Shown: one piece after another, positions 26,784 through 35,455 of the stretch
Layout of the letters: each line of letters starts with the position of its first letter
Numbering within the stretch: the first letter of the stretch is position 1
Source of the DNA: Planctomycetota bacterium
GTDB lineage: Bacteria; Planctomycetota; Phycisphaerae; UBA1845
Reading direction: 5' to 3'
Assembly (NCBI GenBank): GCA_013151185.1
Contig: JAADIU010000184.1
Span: 1 to 37,208 of the forward strand
Length of the DNA stretch: 37,208 nucleotides
The notes under the pieces: generated by a model
Told to the model about the DNA's origin: nothing
Seen by the model: the letters and a program-made list of their open reading frames with translations, nothing else
Databases searched by the model: none
Position numbers and translations under genes: made by a program

Positions 26784-27125
26784 GTGGAATCAGTTGAAAT
26801 CTCGGTAACGGGCCGACACGTTGAGGTGTCAAACAGGGTCCGAACCTACGCGGAAGAAAAGGCACAAAAACTCCCACGGTTTTTTGACCGTGTTCAATCT
26901 ATTGATATCGTGGTCGACAAAGAAAAAGAGCTTTCGTCGGTCGAAATGATTGTGCGTGCGGCGGGTGCTCAAACGTTCGTCGCCAAGGAGGTCGGACCGG
27001 ACGCGCATTCATGCATCGATTTGTTGGTCGATAAGCTCGAAAGACAGTTGACCAAACACAAGGAAAAACTCCGCAGTCACAGGCATCCGGGACATTCCGC
27101 CGAACCCTTGCCGGAAAGCGAGTAG
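26784..27125 (+). CDS. hpf: Short-form ribosome hibernation-promoting factor
   Basis: MESVEISVTGRHVEVSNRVRTYAEEKAQKLPRFFDRVQSIDIVVDKEKELSSVEMIVRAAG...DAHSCIDLLVDKLERQLTKHKEKLRSH; GTG start. Confidence 0.92.
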   Translation: MESVEISVTGRHVEVSNRVRTYAEEKAQKLPRFFDRVQSIDIVVDKEKELSSVEMIVRAAGAQTFVAKEVGPDAHSCIDLLVDKLERQLTKHKEKLRSHRHPGHSAEPLPESE

Positions 27126-27138
27126 GTTCGTAAAGATC

Positions 27139-27288
27139 GTGGTTTGGTCGGCGATTTATTGCTGGGACCAGAGTGTTGGTTTGAGACCAAGCGATGCCAA
27201 AAGAGAAGCGCTTATGAGAAATATCCAGATTTTGGAGCATGTTGGTTCTTTGGAGCCGCGACACTTCAAAGATGAGAGGATCGCATGA
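27139..27288 (+). CDS. Candidate 49-aa small ORF (GTG start) ending in a 4-nt ATGA overlap with ptsN
   Basis: MVWSAIYCWDQSVGLRPSDAKREALMRNIQILEHVGSLEPRHFKDERIA*; below the ORF-track length. Internal ATG at 27214 gives 24 aa. Codon choice (AGA, AT-ending) is atypical for the window. Confidence 0.25.
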   Translation: MVWSAIYCWDQSVGLRPSDAKREALMRNIQILEHVGSLEPRHFKDERIA

Positions 27289-27761
27289 AACTCGATGATT
27301 TTTTTGAAATTGACGCCTGCATTCCTGAGTTGCAGTCGACCGATCGCAATGGCGTGATTCGCGAACTGATTGGCGCACTGGCGAAAACAGGCGCCATCGA
27401 TGAATCGGACACGGAAGCGGCTGCCAAGGCTTGCATTGCGCGAGAGAACAACGGTAGCACCGGTTTCGGTAAAGGTGTGGCTGTGCCTCACGTCAGCAAG
27501 AATCAGGTGGTCAAACGAATGGCCGCGGCTGTCGGTCGTTCGACGGCGGGGATCGATTTTGCGGCATTGGATCGGGCCCCGGTTTACATCGTGGTCATGG
27601 TGCTGAGTCCACCAGACGACCCGGATGTTCATCTTGCGGCGATGGAGCGAATTTTTCGCCACCTTCAGCGAGACAACTTCCGCCGATTCTTGCGACAGGC
27701 AGAGACGAAAGACGCCATCCGCGATTTGATTCTGGAGGCGGACGAATATCAGGAAGGTTAG
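27285..27761 (+). CDS. ptsN: PTS EIIA domain protein (PtsN/EIIA-Ntr-like)
   Basis: LQSTDRNGVIRELIGALAKTG...RENNGSTGFGKGVAVPHVSKNQV (active His)...LSPPDDPDVHLAAMERIFRHL. Confidence 0.9.
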   Translation: MKLDDFFEIDACIPELQSTDRNGVIRELIGALAKTGAIDESDTEAAAKACIARENNGSTGFGKGVAVPHVSKNQVVKRMAAAVGRSTAGIDFAALDRAPVYIVVMVLSPPDDPDVHLAAMERIFRHLQRDNFRRFLRQAETKDAIRDLILEADEYQEG

Positions 27762-27796
27762 ATCGCGGTTTGTTGTGACGAAGGCGTTGGCACGAT

Positions 27797-28120
27797 GTGG
27801 GCGAAACGACGGCGCCAAGTGGAAGGCAAATCGCGGTGGCTGCGATCAATGGACAAGTAACCATCGAAATCGTCAATCCGCAGGGGTTGCACGCTCGCCC
27901 GGTGATGAAATTTGTCGATCTCGCCGCCACCTTTCAATCCGGCATCACGGTCGACAAGGGCGACGGAACCGAACAGGTCGATGGCAAGAGCCCGATGCAC
28001 ATGATGCTCCTTGCCGCCCCCAAAGGCACATCGCTGCGAATCATGGCCACCGGTGACGACTCCGAACTCGCCCTCAAGGCTCTCAGTGAACTGATTCAAA
28101 ACGGATTCGGTGAAATGTGA
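27797..28120 (+). CDS. ptsH: Phosphocarrier protein HPr
   Basis: VTIEIVNPQGLHARPVMKFVDLAATFQSGITVDKGDGTEQVDGKSPMHMMLLAAPKGTSLRIMATGDDSELALKAL; start uncertain (GTG at 27836 also possible). Confidence 0.92.
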   Translation: MGETTAPSGRQIAVAAINGQVTIEIVNPQGLHARPVMKFVDLAATFQSGITVDKGDGTEQVDGKSPMHMMLLAAPKGTSLRIMATGDDSELALKALSELIQNGFGEM

Positions 28121-28242
28121 CGCGCTCGCGGGCGGCGTGTCCTGGGTACGAATCGACCAGCCTTTTGCCTGAATGACTCATTTCAGTTCCAATGCGATGC
28201 GTTGCGTTTTGGGCCCCCCAGAAAATGCAGGCATAGACCACC

Positions 28243-29985
28243 ATGGAGATTCTTCGAGGCATCGCGGTAGCGCCCGGCATTGCAATCGCTGAGGCGGTTG
28301 TTCTGGATGCCGAGGACTATCGCATTCCCGAGCGAACGGTTGCCGCAGAGAACCTCGAACGCCAGCGTGAAATCCTTCAGCACGCCTTCACCGCCTCGAC
28401 CGACGAACTCACGCGCCAACGCAGCCAATGGTCAAACGAGCTGGGTCAGGAAGCGGCAGACATCTTCAATTGGCATCGCGGTGTCCTGCAAACGCCACAG
28501 CTTCGTGAGCAAATCGGTCAACTCATCGACGAGAGCCACTTTTCCGCAGCCTACGCCACAAGTTTGGTCATGCGCAAGTTTCAGCGGCGATTCCAAAGAA
28601 TGCGTGATCCGCTTCTTGCGGAACGGGTCCGGGATGTTCGCGACATCGAACGGCGCCTGCTGCGGCATATCCTTGGTGAGACGAGGGAGGATCTTGCGCA
28701 CCTGACGAGCCCCGCCGTGCTGGTGACGCACGATTTAACGCCTTCAATTGCTGCAACGCTCTCATCCACAGAGGTTGTGGGTGTGGCGATGGATGTTGGT
28801 GGCGCGGCATCGCACACATCGATTTTGCTTCGGGCGATGGGACTGCCATCCGTGGTCGGTGTCGCGGACTTGTCATCGCATGTCAGCGGTGGCGATTTGA
28901 TCATCGTGGACGGAGTCAACGATCTTGTGATCGTCGCCCCGGACGAGCCAACGCTCAAGCAGTACCGCGATCAGCAGCAGCGCTACGTCAAAATCCGTGA
29001 AGAACTTGGCGACCTGCGCGACTTGCCTGCAAAAACACTCGACGGCGAGACGTTTCAATTGCTCGCCAATGTGGAGTTCCCGTCCGAAGTCGCCTCCTGT
29101 ATCGACGAAGGAAGCGACGGCATTGGTCTATACCGCACCGAGTTTCTGTATTTGCAGGGAAGCACCGACCCAACGGAAGAAGAGCAATTCGAGGCGTACC
29201 GCGAAGTCATCGGCGGGATGAGTGGCAAACCGGTGACGATCCGTACGTTCGACCTCGGTGCAGACAAGTACACGCAGGGCAAGTCGGCAGAGCGGGAGCC
29301 CAACCCGATGCTGGGGTTGCGTTCGATTCGGTACAGTTTGCAGCAACTGGATATGTTCAAGATCCAGTTGCGGGCGGTCTTGCGGGCAGCCACCGAGGGC
29401 GAGGTCCGGTTGATGTTTCCGCTGATCATCAGCCTGATGGAATTTCGTCAGGCAAAAATGGTGCTCCATGACGCGATGGAAGACCTCGAAGACGAGGGAA
29501 TTCCGTTCAACCGGGATATCGAAATCGGGATCATGGTCGAGACCCCTGCCGCGGCGATCCAATGTCGCGATTTTGTCCGCGAAGTCGGCTTTGTCAGCAT
29601 TGGCACGAACGATTTGGTACAGTACATCCTAGCCGTGGATCGCGGGAACGAGAAGGTCTCCCAGTATTACTCCTCAGCCCATCCCGCCGTGCTGCGGACA
29701 CTGCACGATGTCATTAGAACTTGCCGACGGGCGGGTGTTTCGTGTAGCCTGTGTGGTGAGATGGCCGGTCAGCCGTTATATACTATGCTGCTGGCGGGTC
29801 TGGGGCTCAGGCAGTTCTCGATGGGCCCGCACGACATCCCCGAGGTGAAAAAACTTCTGCGGATGTGTAAGATCAAACAAATGGAGCGCGTTGCGAGGCG
29901 GGCACTTTCTTTTGAAACGGAACGGCAGGTGGTCAACTACCTGCGAGCCCAGACGCGAAAGCTCCTACCGGACGATCCCATTTAG
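28243..29985 (+). CDS. ptsI: PTS enzyme I (phosphoenolpyruvate-protein phosphotransferase)
   Basis: 580 aa; GGAASHTSILLRAMGLPSVVGV, GIGLYRTEFLYL, RTFDLGADKY, EIGIMVETPAAAI, FVSIGTNDLVQYILAVDRGNEKV, SLCGEMAGQPL. Confidence 0.96.
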   Translation: MEILRGIAVAPGIAIAEAVVLDAEDYRIPERTVAAENLERQREILQHAFTASTDELTRQRSQWSNELGQEAADIFNWHRGVLQTPQLREQIGQLIDESHFSAAYATSLVMRKFQRRFQRMRDPLLAERVRDVRDIERRLLRHILGETREDLAHLTSPAVLVTHDLTPSIAATLSSTEVVGVAMDVGGAASHTSILLRAMGLPSVVGVADLSSHVSGGDLIIVDGVNDLVIVAPDEPTLKQYRDQQQRYVKIREELGDLRDLPAKTLDGETFQLLANVEFPSEVASCIDEGSDGIGLYRTEFLYLQGSTDPTEEEQFEAYREVIGGMSGKPVTIRTFDLGADKYTQGKSAEREPNPMLGLRSIRYSLQQLDMFKIQLRAVLRAATEGEVRLMFPLIISLMEFRQAKMVLHDAMEDLEDEGIPFNRDIEIGIMVETPAAAIQCRDFVREVGFVSIGTNDLVQYILAVDRGNEKVSQYYSSAHPAVLRTLHDVIRTCRRAGVSCSLCGEMAGQPLYTMLLAGLGLRQFSMGPHDIPEVKKLLRMCKIKQMERVARRALSFETERQVVNYLRAQTRKLLPDDPI

Positions 29986-30020
29986 GCGCGGCCCATTTAG
30001 GCGCGGCCCATTTAGGCGCG
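29977..30020. repeat. 15-bp triplication spanning the ptsI stop codon, ending in palindrome ttaggcgcgcctaa
   Basis: cccatttaggcgcgg|cccatttaggcgcgg|cccatttaggcgcg(c); three in-frame TAG codons. Confidence 0.95.
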
Positions 30021-30147
30021 CCTAACCAAGCGCAGCATAGTCGCAAGCGCGACGGGGATAGTTTGGTCAACGATAATTGTAAAGGCGGTCTGAGCGCGTG
30101 CTTGGGACCGACAGAAAGAAATTCAGTTGTAGGCTGTGTGGGATTGA

Positions 30148-30855
30148 TTGTTGGCAGGAGAAACCCAAGGCGCGACCCGCTTTCGATATTTGATTGACTT
30201 CTCTGTGGATGGCGACATCCGGTATCTGGCCCACAACGACATGGTGCGCATGTTTGGAAAGGCATGTGCCCGGGCGGAACTACCGGTGAGCTTCACGCAG
30301 GGTTTCAATCCACGCGCCCGTTTGACTTTGCCCTTCCCAAGACCGGTTGGCCAACGCTCTGATGCGGAACGTTTGCAGCTCGATTTGACCCGCCAGCTGG
30401 ATGCTGACGAATTGGTCGCCGGGCTCAACAAGCAGATGCCGGATGGCATAAGAACGTTTGCTGCAAGTCCAATCGATCTCTCGCACACATGCCGGCCTTG
30501 CCGCGTGACGTACCGGGTTGACATACCCGGGTTGGACACGTTGTTTTCCGACGGTCCACCACTCGTGCAACGCATCGAATCATTTCTGTCGTCTCCCGAG
30601 TTTGAAATTTCGCGCGTGCGTCATCGTGACAGTCGCGTCACGGTGGTGGACATCAGGCCCTTTGTCGACACGCTGACCGCTGACAAATGCAGCGTCAGCA
30701 TGTCGATCTTGGTCACTCAATCTGATGGAGGCTTAGCCACACCCCGAGAGGTGTGTCGGGCCCTGGGCATGGATGCCGACGAGATCAACTACCGGGTCCG
30801 TCGCGTGAATATTCAATGGCAAACAAAACCGAAAAAACAGAAGGCGTCACCGTAG
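30148..30855 (+). CDS. TIGR03936/DUF2344 family protein
   Basis: RFRYLIDFSVDGDIRYLAHNDMVRMFGKACARAELPVSFTQGFNPRARLTLPFPRPVGQRSDAE; neighbour of an RNase E/G gene as commonly seen. Confidence 0.85.
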   Translation: MLAGETQGATRFRYLIDFSVDGDIRYLAHNDMVRMFGKACARAELPVSFTQGFNPRARLTLPFPRPVGQRSDAERLQLDLTRQLDADELVAGLNKQMPDGIRTFAASPIDLSHTCRPCRVTYRVDIPGLDTLFSDGPPLVQRIESFLSSPEFEISRVRHRDSRVTVVDIRPFVDTLTADKCSVSMSILVTQSDGGLATPREVCRALGMDADEINYRVRRVNIQWQTKPKKQKASP

Positions 30856-33689
30856 CGGTCAAAACGAAGACCTCCACCGCAAGGGGAACGGCCACCAAAC
30901 GAAAAAAGAAGAAGGTCGCCTCTCCCCGCGCCAAGATCGCTACCGAGAAGAGCGCTGCCGGGAAGATCGCTTCCGAGGATACCAAGAAAATTTCCCGGAA
31001 GCGCACCGCAAGCCGACGAAAGAAACCGACGGCTACGAAAGACGCGGCGACCTCAAAAGACGCTGCTCCTTCAAAGGACGTCGTTCCTGCGAAGGATGCA
31101 GTTTCTTCGCCCCCTGCTTCCTCTGAAGTGGGCAAGGTCTCCAGCGCTCCCAAGAACGACAAACCGAAAGAACCGAGCACGGCGCGTCCCACTTTGAAAG
31201 TGGCTCCTGCGTCCGATTCGCCGGGGGCCGCCACGACAAAGAAGACATTCCAACGATCCCGATCGCGTAAGAAATCGGCGGCTGGCATGTCGCATTCGGA
31301 CGGTGGTGAAACGGTCCGGGCTGACGCTGCTTCGCCCGAAAGCAAACCGCGTCGCTCACGCACAGCCTCCGCACGCGGTGGCAGCAACCGTGGCAAGTCC
31401 GCCGAGGGTTCGGGGGACGGGCAGGAGACGAGTCACGCTAAGAAAGCGGAACCGTTTGGCGCGGGAATAATCTCCAAAGCAAGCACAGCCACCCCGACCG
31501 GCGACTCTGGCACCCCAACGAGCGACTCCGGCGAAGTGCCTTCAACCCAGGCGACCAAGAAAACGGCAGCGCAGTCTTCTCGACGCCGAGGGCGCAGGGG
31601 CGCGGGCACCTCGAATCGAAAGAAAGTTTCGCGATCCGAGCAAGCATCCGAATCCGCACGAGAACCGTCGGCATCATCGACGCCCGAGAAGACGGAGGCT
31701 CCTGCCGTTGAAGCCCGTGCCGCCGAGGCCCTGCCCCTTGCCGCGCAGCCTGCGGTAAACGTCGGTGAGGAAGAGTCCGCCGCACCCGTTGTTCTGAAGA
31801 AGCGCCCCGTCCGTCGTGCGAGGCGCTCGAGATCGCGTGGGAAGGCCGGGGATAAGATCGCGGAGCCCAACGACACTGCAACCGCCAATGAAGAAGTAGC
31901 CGGCGAAAAAGAAAGTGAATCGACCAGTAAGGTCTCTCAAGAAGATGACGGCTCTACAGAAACATCCGACCGGAGCGAAACAGAGACCACGTCTCGCAGT
32001 GCGTCAACCGGTGGTCGCAGACGCCGTCGAGGAAAATCAACCGCGAGAAAGAGCACGGTTGAACAACCCGTTGCGGAAGCCGCCCCCTCGGAAGAATCTT
32101 CTCAGACTCAAGACATGGTCGTCATCGACGATGAGAGCGACACCGACACCGTCACCGCGGCTGGGCGGGAGATGATCATCAATTCAACCGCCGGTGCGGA
32201 GTGTCGAATTGCGATCCTGCACGAGGGACGGCTTGAGGAAATCTACATCGAGCGTCAAAGCTCCGCGTCGCACGTTGGCAATATTTACAAGGGACGCATC
32301 ACGAACGTCGAGCCAAGCATCCAAGCCGCTTTCGTCGATTTTGGCTTGGCTAAGAACGGGTTTCTGCATATCTCGGATGTCCTCCCAAAATATTTCAGCA
32401 ACCGCAAGGACGCGACCGAAAACGTTGGCAAGAAGGTACCTCGACGCGATCGCCCCCCGATTCAAAAATGCTTTCGGCGGGGAGATCAGGTCATCGTTCA
32501 GGTTGCGAAGGAAGGCGTGGGTACGAAGGGCCCCACACTCACAACGTACCTTTCGATTCCGGGACGATTTGTGGTGATGATGCCTGGGATGAGCAAGCTG
32601 GGCGTGTCGCGGCGGATCGAAGACGATGCCGACCGCAAAGCGATGCGCGATTTGCTCGGGCAACTGACCCTGCCCGATGGAATGGGATTCATCCTTCGGA
32701 CGGCTGGCCTTAATCGCAATAAGCGAGACCTGCAAAGCGACTTGAACTATCTGAACCGCCTTTGGAAGACGGTTCAGAAACGCATCGATACGCAAAAAGC
32801 CCCGTGCGAGTTGTACCAGGAATCAGACCTGGTCATCCGCACCATTCGCGACGTGTACTCCAGCGATTTCAAACGCATCGTCGTTGACGACCTCGACGTT
32901 GCCGCCAAAGCGAAGGACTTTCTGCGCATCGCCATGCCGCGCACACAGGGAGACGTTGTCGCGTTTCAACGAAACGAACCCATTTTCCACCATTACGGGA
33001 TCGAGCAGGAACTTCAAAGGATCTACTCCCGTCACGTCCCGTTGCAATCGGGCGGGTCCATCGTGATCGATTCAACAGAAGCCATGGTGGCCATCGATGT
33101 GAACAGTGGAAAATTCCGCGACCTCAACGACGCAGAAGAAACGGCGTACCGAATCAATCTGGAAGCCGCATCCGAAATCGCCCGGCAGCTGCGCCTTCGC
33201 GACCTGGGCGGGTTGGTGGTGTGCGACTTCATCGACATGCGCCTTGATCGACACAAGCGTGCGGTGGAGAAAGCCCTTCGCGACGCACTGAAATCACACA
33301 AGGAGCGCGCCCGTATTCTGCGGATGAGCAAATTCGGACTGATCGAGATGACCCGGCAGCGACAAGGACCGTCGATCAAGAGAAGCGTCTTCGTGGACTG
33401 CAAGCACTGCGATGGAAGTGGATTGGTGAAGACAGCCGAGTCGATGTCGCTGGAGGTCCTGCGCGTTCTGCAACTGCTCACCCACCGCAAGGATGTGTCT
33501 CAAGTCACCGTCGAAGTCGCACCGGATGTGTCTGCGTTGGTGCTCAATGAGCAACGGGCGCTGCTGCATCGCCTCGAAACAAAGACGCAAAAGTCGATCG
33601 CGATCGTACCAATGCCCAGCTACACCAACGACGAAGTCTCATACAAGTGCGTCGACACTCGGGGGATGCCGCTTCGGATCGAAGTGTGA
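30816..33689 (+). CDS. rne: Ribonuclease E/G with long low-complexity N-terminal extension
   Basis: ATG at 30816. Catalytic part: REMIINSTAGAECRIAILHEGRLEEIYIERQSSASHVGNIYKGRITNVEPSIQAAFVDFGLAKNGFLH, GGSIVIDSTEAMVAIDVNSGKF, LGGLVVCDFIDM, CKHCDGSG zinc-link. Confidence 0.95.
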   Translation: MANKTEKTEGVTVAVKTKTSTARGTATKRKKKKVASPRAKIATEKSAAGKIASEDTKKISRKRTASRRKKPTATKDAATSKDAAPSKDVVPAKDAVSSPPASSEVGKVSSAPKNDKPKEPSTARPTLKVAPASDSPGAATTKKTFQRSRSRKKSAAGMSHSDGGETVRADAASPESKPRRSRTASARGGSNRGKSAEGSGDGQETSHAKKAEPFGAGIISKASTATPTGDSGTPTSDSGEVPSTQATKKTAAQSSRRRGRRGAGTSNRKKVSRSEQASESAREPSASSTPEKTEAPAVEARAAEALPLAAQPAVNVGEEESAAPVVLKKRPVRRARRSRSRGKAGDKIAEPNDTATANEEVAGEKESESTSKVSQEDDGSTETSDRSETETTSRSASTGGRRRRRGKSTARKSTVEQPVAEAAPSEESSQTQDMVVIDDESDTDTVTAAGREMIINSTAGAECRIAILHEGRLEEIYIERQSSASHVGNIYKGRITNVEPSIQAAFVDFGLAKNGFLHISDVLPKYFSNRKDATENVGKKVPRRDRPPIQKCFRRGDQVIVQVAKEGVGTKGPTLTTYLSIPGRFVVMMPGMSKLGVSRRIEDDADRKAMRDLLGQLTLPDGMGFILRTAGLNRNKRDLQSDLNYLNRLWKTVQKRIDTQKAPCELYQESDLVIRTIRDVYSSDFKRIVVDDLDVAAKAKDFLRIAMPRTQGDVVAFQRNEPIFHHYGIEQELQRIYSRHVPLQSGGSIVIDSTEAMVAIDVNSGKFRDLNDAEETAYRINLEAASEIARQLRLRDLGGLVVCDFIDMRLDRHKRAVEKALRDALKSHKERARILRMSKFGLIEMTRQRQGPSIKRSVFVDCKHCDGSGLVKTAESMSLEVLRVLQLLTHRKDVSQVTVEVAPDVSALVLNEQRALLHRLETKTQKSIAIVPMPSYTNDEVSYKCVDTRGMPLRIEV

Positions 33690-33728
33690 CGCGCGCGAAT
33701 CGATCACAAACGCGCCGAGTCGGAAGTG

Positions 33729-34550
33729 CTATGCTTCGTCCTCTGCCGGAGGGACCTCCGCTGGTGGGCCCTCCGTTAGTGCGTATTGCTGGCTGGGTGG
33801 CGGGTCAGCCGGATGGGCGAACAGGTCTGCATGAACCGGACCCGCGACGATTTCTCGCACCCTGTCGCGAAGAGCGGGTACATCCTCACGTCTGACCTGA
33901 TCCATCTCGATGGCCTCATGAACATGGACCGTGATGCGTGACGGGCGAAGCATCCAATCACCCTTGCGCTTCATTTGAAATGACCCGACGAGGCTGACCG
34001 GAACGATCGGGTGTTTGAATTTTTGCGCCATCACGAAAATACCGTCGCTGAATTCTCCGACCTTTCCTGTAAGCGTTCGGGTTCCCTCCGGCAAAACCAT
34101 CAGGTTGATTCCTCGGTTAAGGGTTTCCTTGGTCAATCTAAAAACCTTGCGTACGTTGGCGGTGCTCTTTTCTTCAGCCACCGGAACGTTGCCGTAGATT
34201 TTCATAAACCAGCCGTACATCGGAATCTTGAAGTGCGTCTCCAACTCCATCCCGCACGAGAAACTGTTTGTCGCTGCGTAAATGACAAACGGATCGAAGA
34301 TGTTGACATGGTTGCTCACAAAAATGTATGTACGCGTCCTGTCAAAATCGGGCGGATACACGACGCGGTAGTGTACGCCCAAGGCGTGGATCAACACGCG
34401 CGAGAAAAACCGCACGCACTTGTCGGTACGCGGTGCCCCGACGATGAGCGCAAGGACAATCAAGAAACCGATGCTGCAAAAGAAAACCGGTGTCGCAATC
34501 ATCCACAGGACGACGCTGCGCAGGGTTAGATACATCTCTTTCATACGCAC
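33729..34550 (-). CDS. 1-acyl-sn-glycerol-3-phosphate acyltransferase (PlsC family)
   Basis: TYIFVSNHVNIFDPFVIYAATN (NHxxxxD), VPVAEEKSTANVRKVFRL, NLMVLPEGTRTLTG, HPIVPVSLVGS. Confidence 0.93.
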   Translation of the reverse strand: MRMKEMYLTLRSVVLWMIATPVFFCSIGFLIVLALIVGAPRTDKCVRFFSRVLIHALGVHYRVVYPPDFDRTRTYIFVSNHVNIFDPFVIYAATNSFSCGMELETHFKIPMYGWFMKIYGNVPVAEEKSTANVRKVFRLTKETLNRGINLMVLPEGTRTLTGKVGEFSDGIFVMAQKFKHPIVPVSLVGSFQMKRKGDWMLRPSRITVHVHEAIEMDQVRREDVPALRDRVREIVAGPVHADLFAHPADPPPSQQYALTEGPPAEVPPAEDEA

Positions 34551-35455
34551 ACTTCCAATGCACCCGGAAGAACATCAAGCGACTCGCAGCGGATGGCGAA
34601 GACCTCGCCATCGACCATCACGTTGATGGGTTCATCCAGGCTAAAGTCTATTCGATTGGCGCGGCGGGTCTCCGCCAGCGGATGCTTCACATGCGATCCA
34701 TCATAAATCCGACTCAATTGTCGCAGGGCTCCGAGCCGTCCGATGGGGCCCCAACGAATAAATTCGATCTGCCCGTCCGCCGAATCCGCCTGCGGTGCAA
34801 TCATCATCTTACCCCCGGTGTAGCGGCTATTGTTGAATGAGAGGAACAGGCATCTGCGTTCATCCAAAGTCGCTTTCTGATTTGATTCCGGGTCCACTTG
34901 CAGTGGGTAGCTGCGTCTGCGATGTCGAACCAAACACGTCATCACACCAAGGAGATAGCCCAGTGGGCCAAGGCGTTTGAATCGTCGATTCGTCACGACT
35001 GCCGCCTCGGCAGCAAACCCGATGCTGAGCAGGTTTATATAGTACAGCGTCCCGCCGGCGTGGCGCATCCGCATCACATCGCAGGGTCGAACGCGATCGG
35101 CAAGCAGTGATTCCGTTGCGTATGCACTGCCTTTGTCGGTGAAATCCCGCAGGAATGAGTTGCCCGTCCCCAACGGTAGAAACGCCAGCCTCGGTCGTCC
35201 GTGTTCCAATGCTTCCGGGAACAGTCCGTTGACGATTTCGTATGACGTACCATCTCCACCGACCGCGATGAAGTTTCGCATTCCATCGGCGTACGCGGTT
35301 CGTGCCAACTCGGTCGCGTGACCGGGTGCCTTTGATTCGACCACGTCAATCTCTAGGCCGTTCTCGCGCAGATTTCGCAATGCCGCGTCAGCCTGTCGGC
35401 CACAACGCCCTCCGCCCGCGGCGCGGTTCACGATTGCCAGAAACTTGGCGCTCAC
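34541..35455 (-). CDS. YegS/BmrU-type lipid (diacylglycerol) kinase
   Basis: [65 protein letters not shown]. Confidence 0.92.
   Translation of the reverse strand: MSAKFLAIVNRAAGGGRCGRQADAALRNLRENGLEIDVVESKAPGHATELARTAYADGMRNFIAVGGDGTSYEIVNGLFPEALEHGRPRLAFLPLGTGNSFLRDFTDKGSAYATESLLADRVRPCDVMRMRHAGGTLYYINLLSIGFAAEAAVVTNRRFKRLGPLGYLLGVMTCLVRHRRRSYPLQVDPESNQKATLDERRCLFLSFNNSRYTGGKMMIAPQADSADGQIEFIRWGPIGRLGALRQLSRIYDGSHVKHPLAETRRANRIDFSLDEPINVMVDGEVFAIRCESLDVLPGALEVCV

Noticed and set aside
29977-30020. CRISPR-like direct repeats
   Set aside because: Units are contiguous without spacers; short tandem duplication, not CRISPR.
30785-31888. Large minus-strand ORFs opposite the RNase E N-terminus
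   Set aside because: Low-complexity shadow of the K/R/S/T/A-rich extension. The plus frame is continuous with the catalytic domain.
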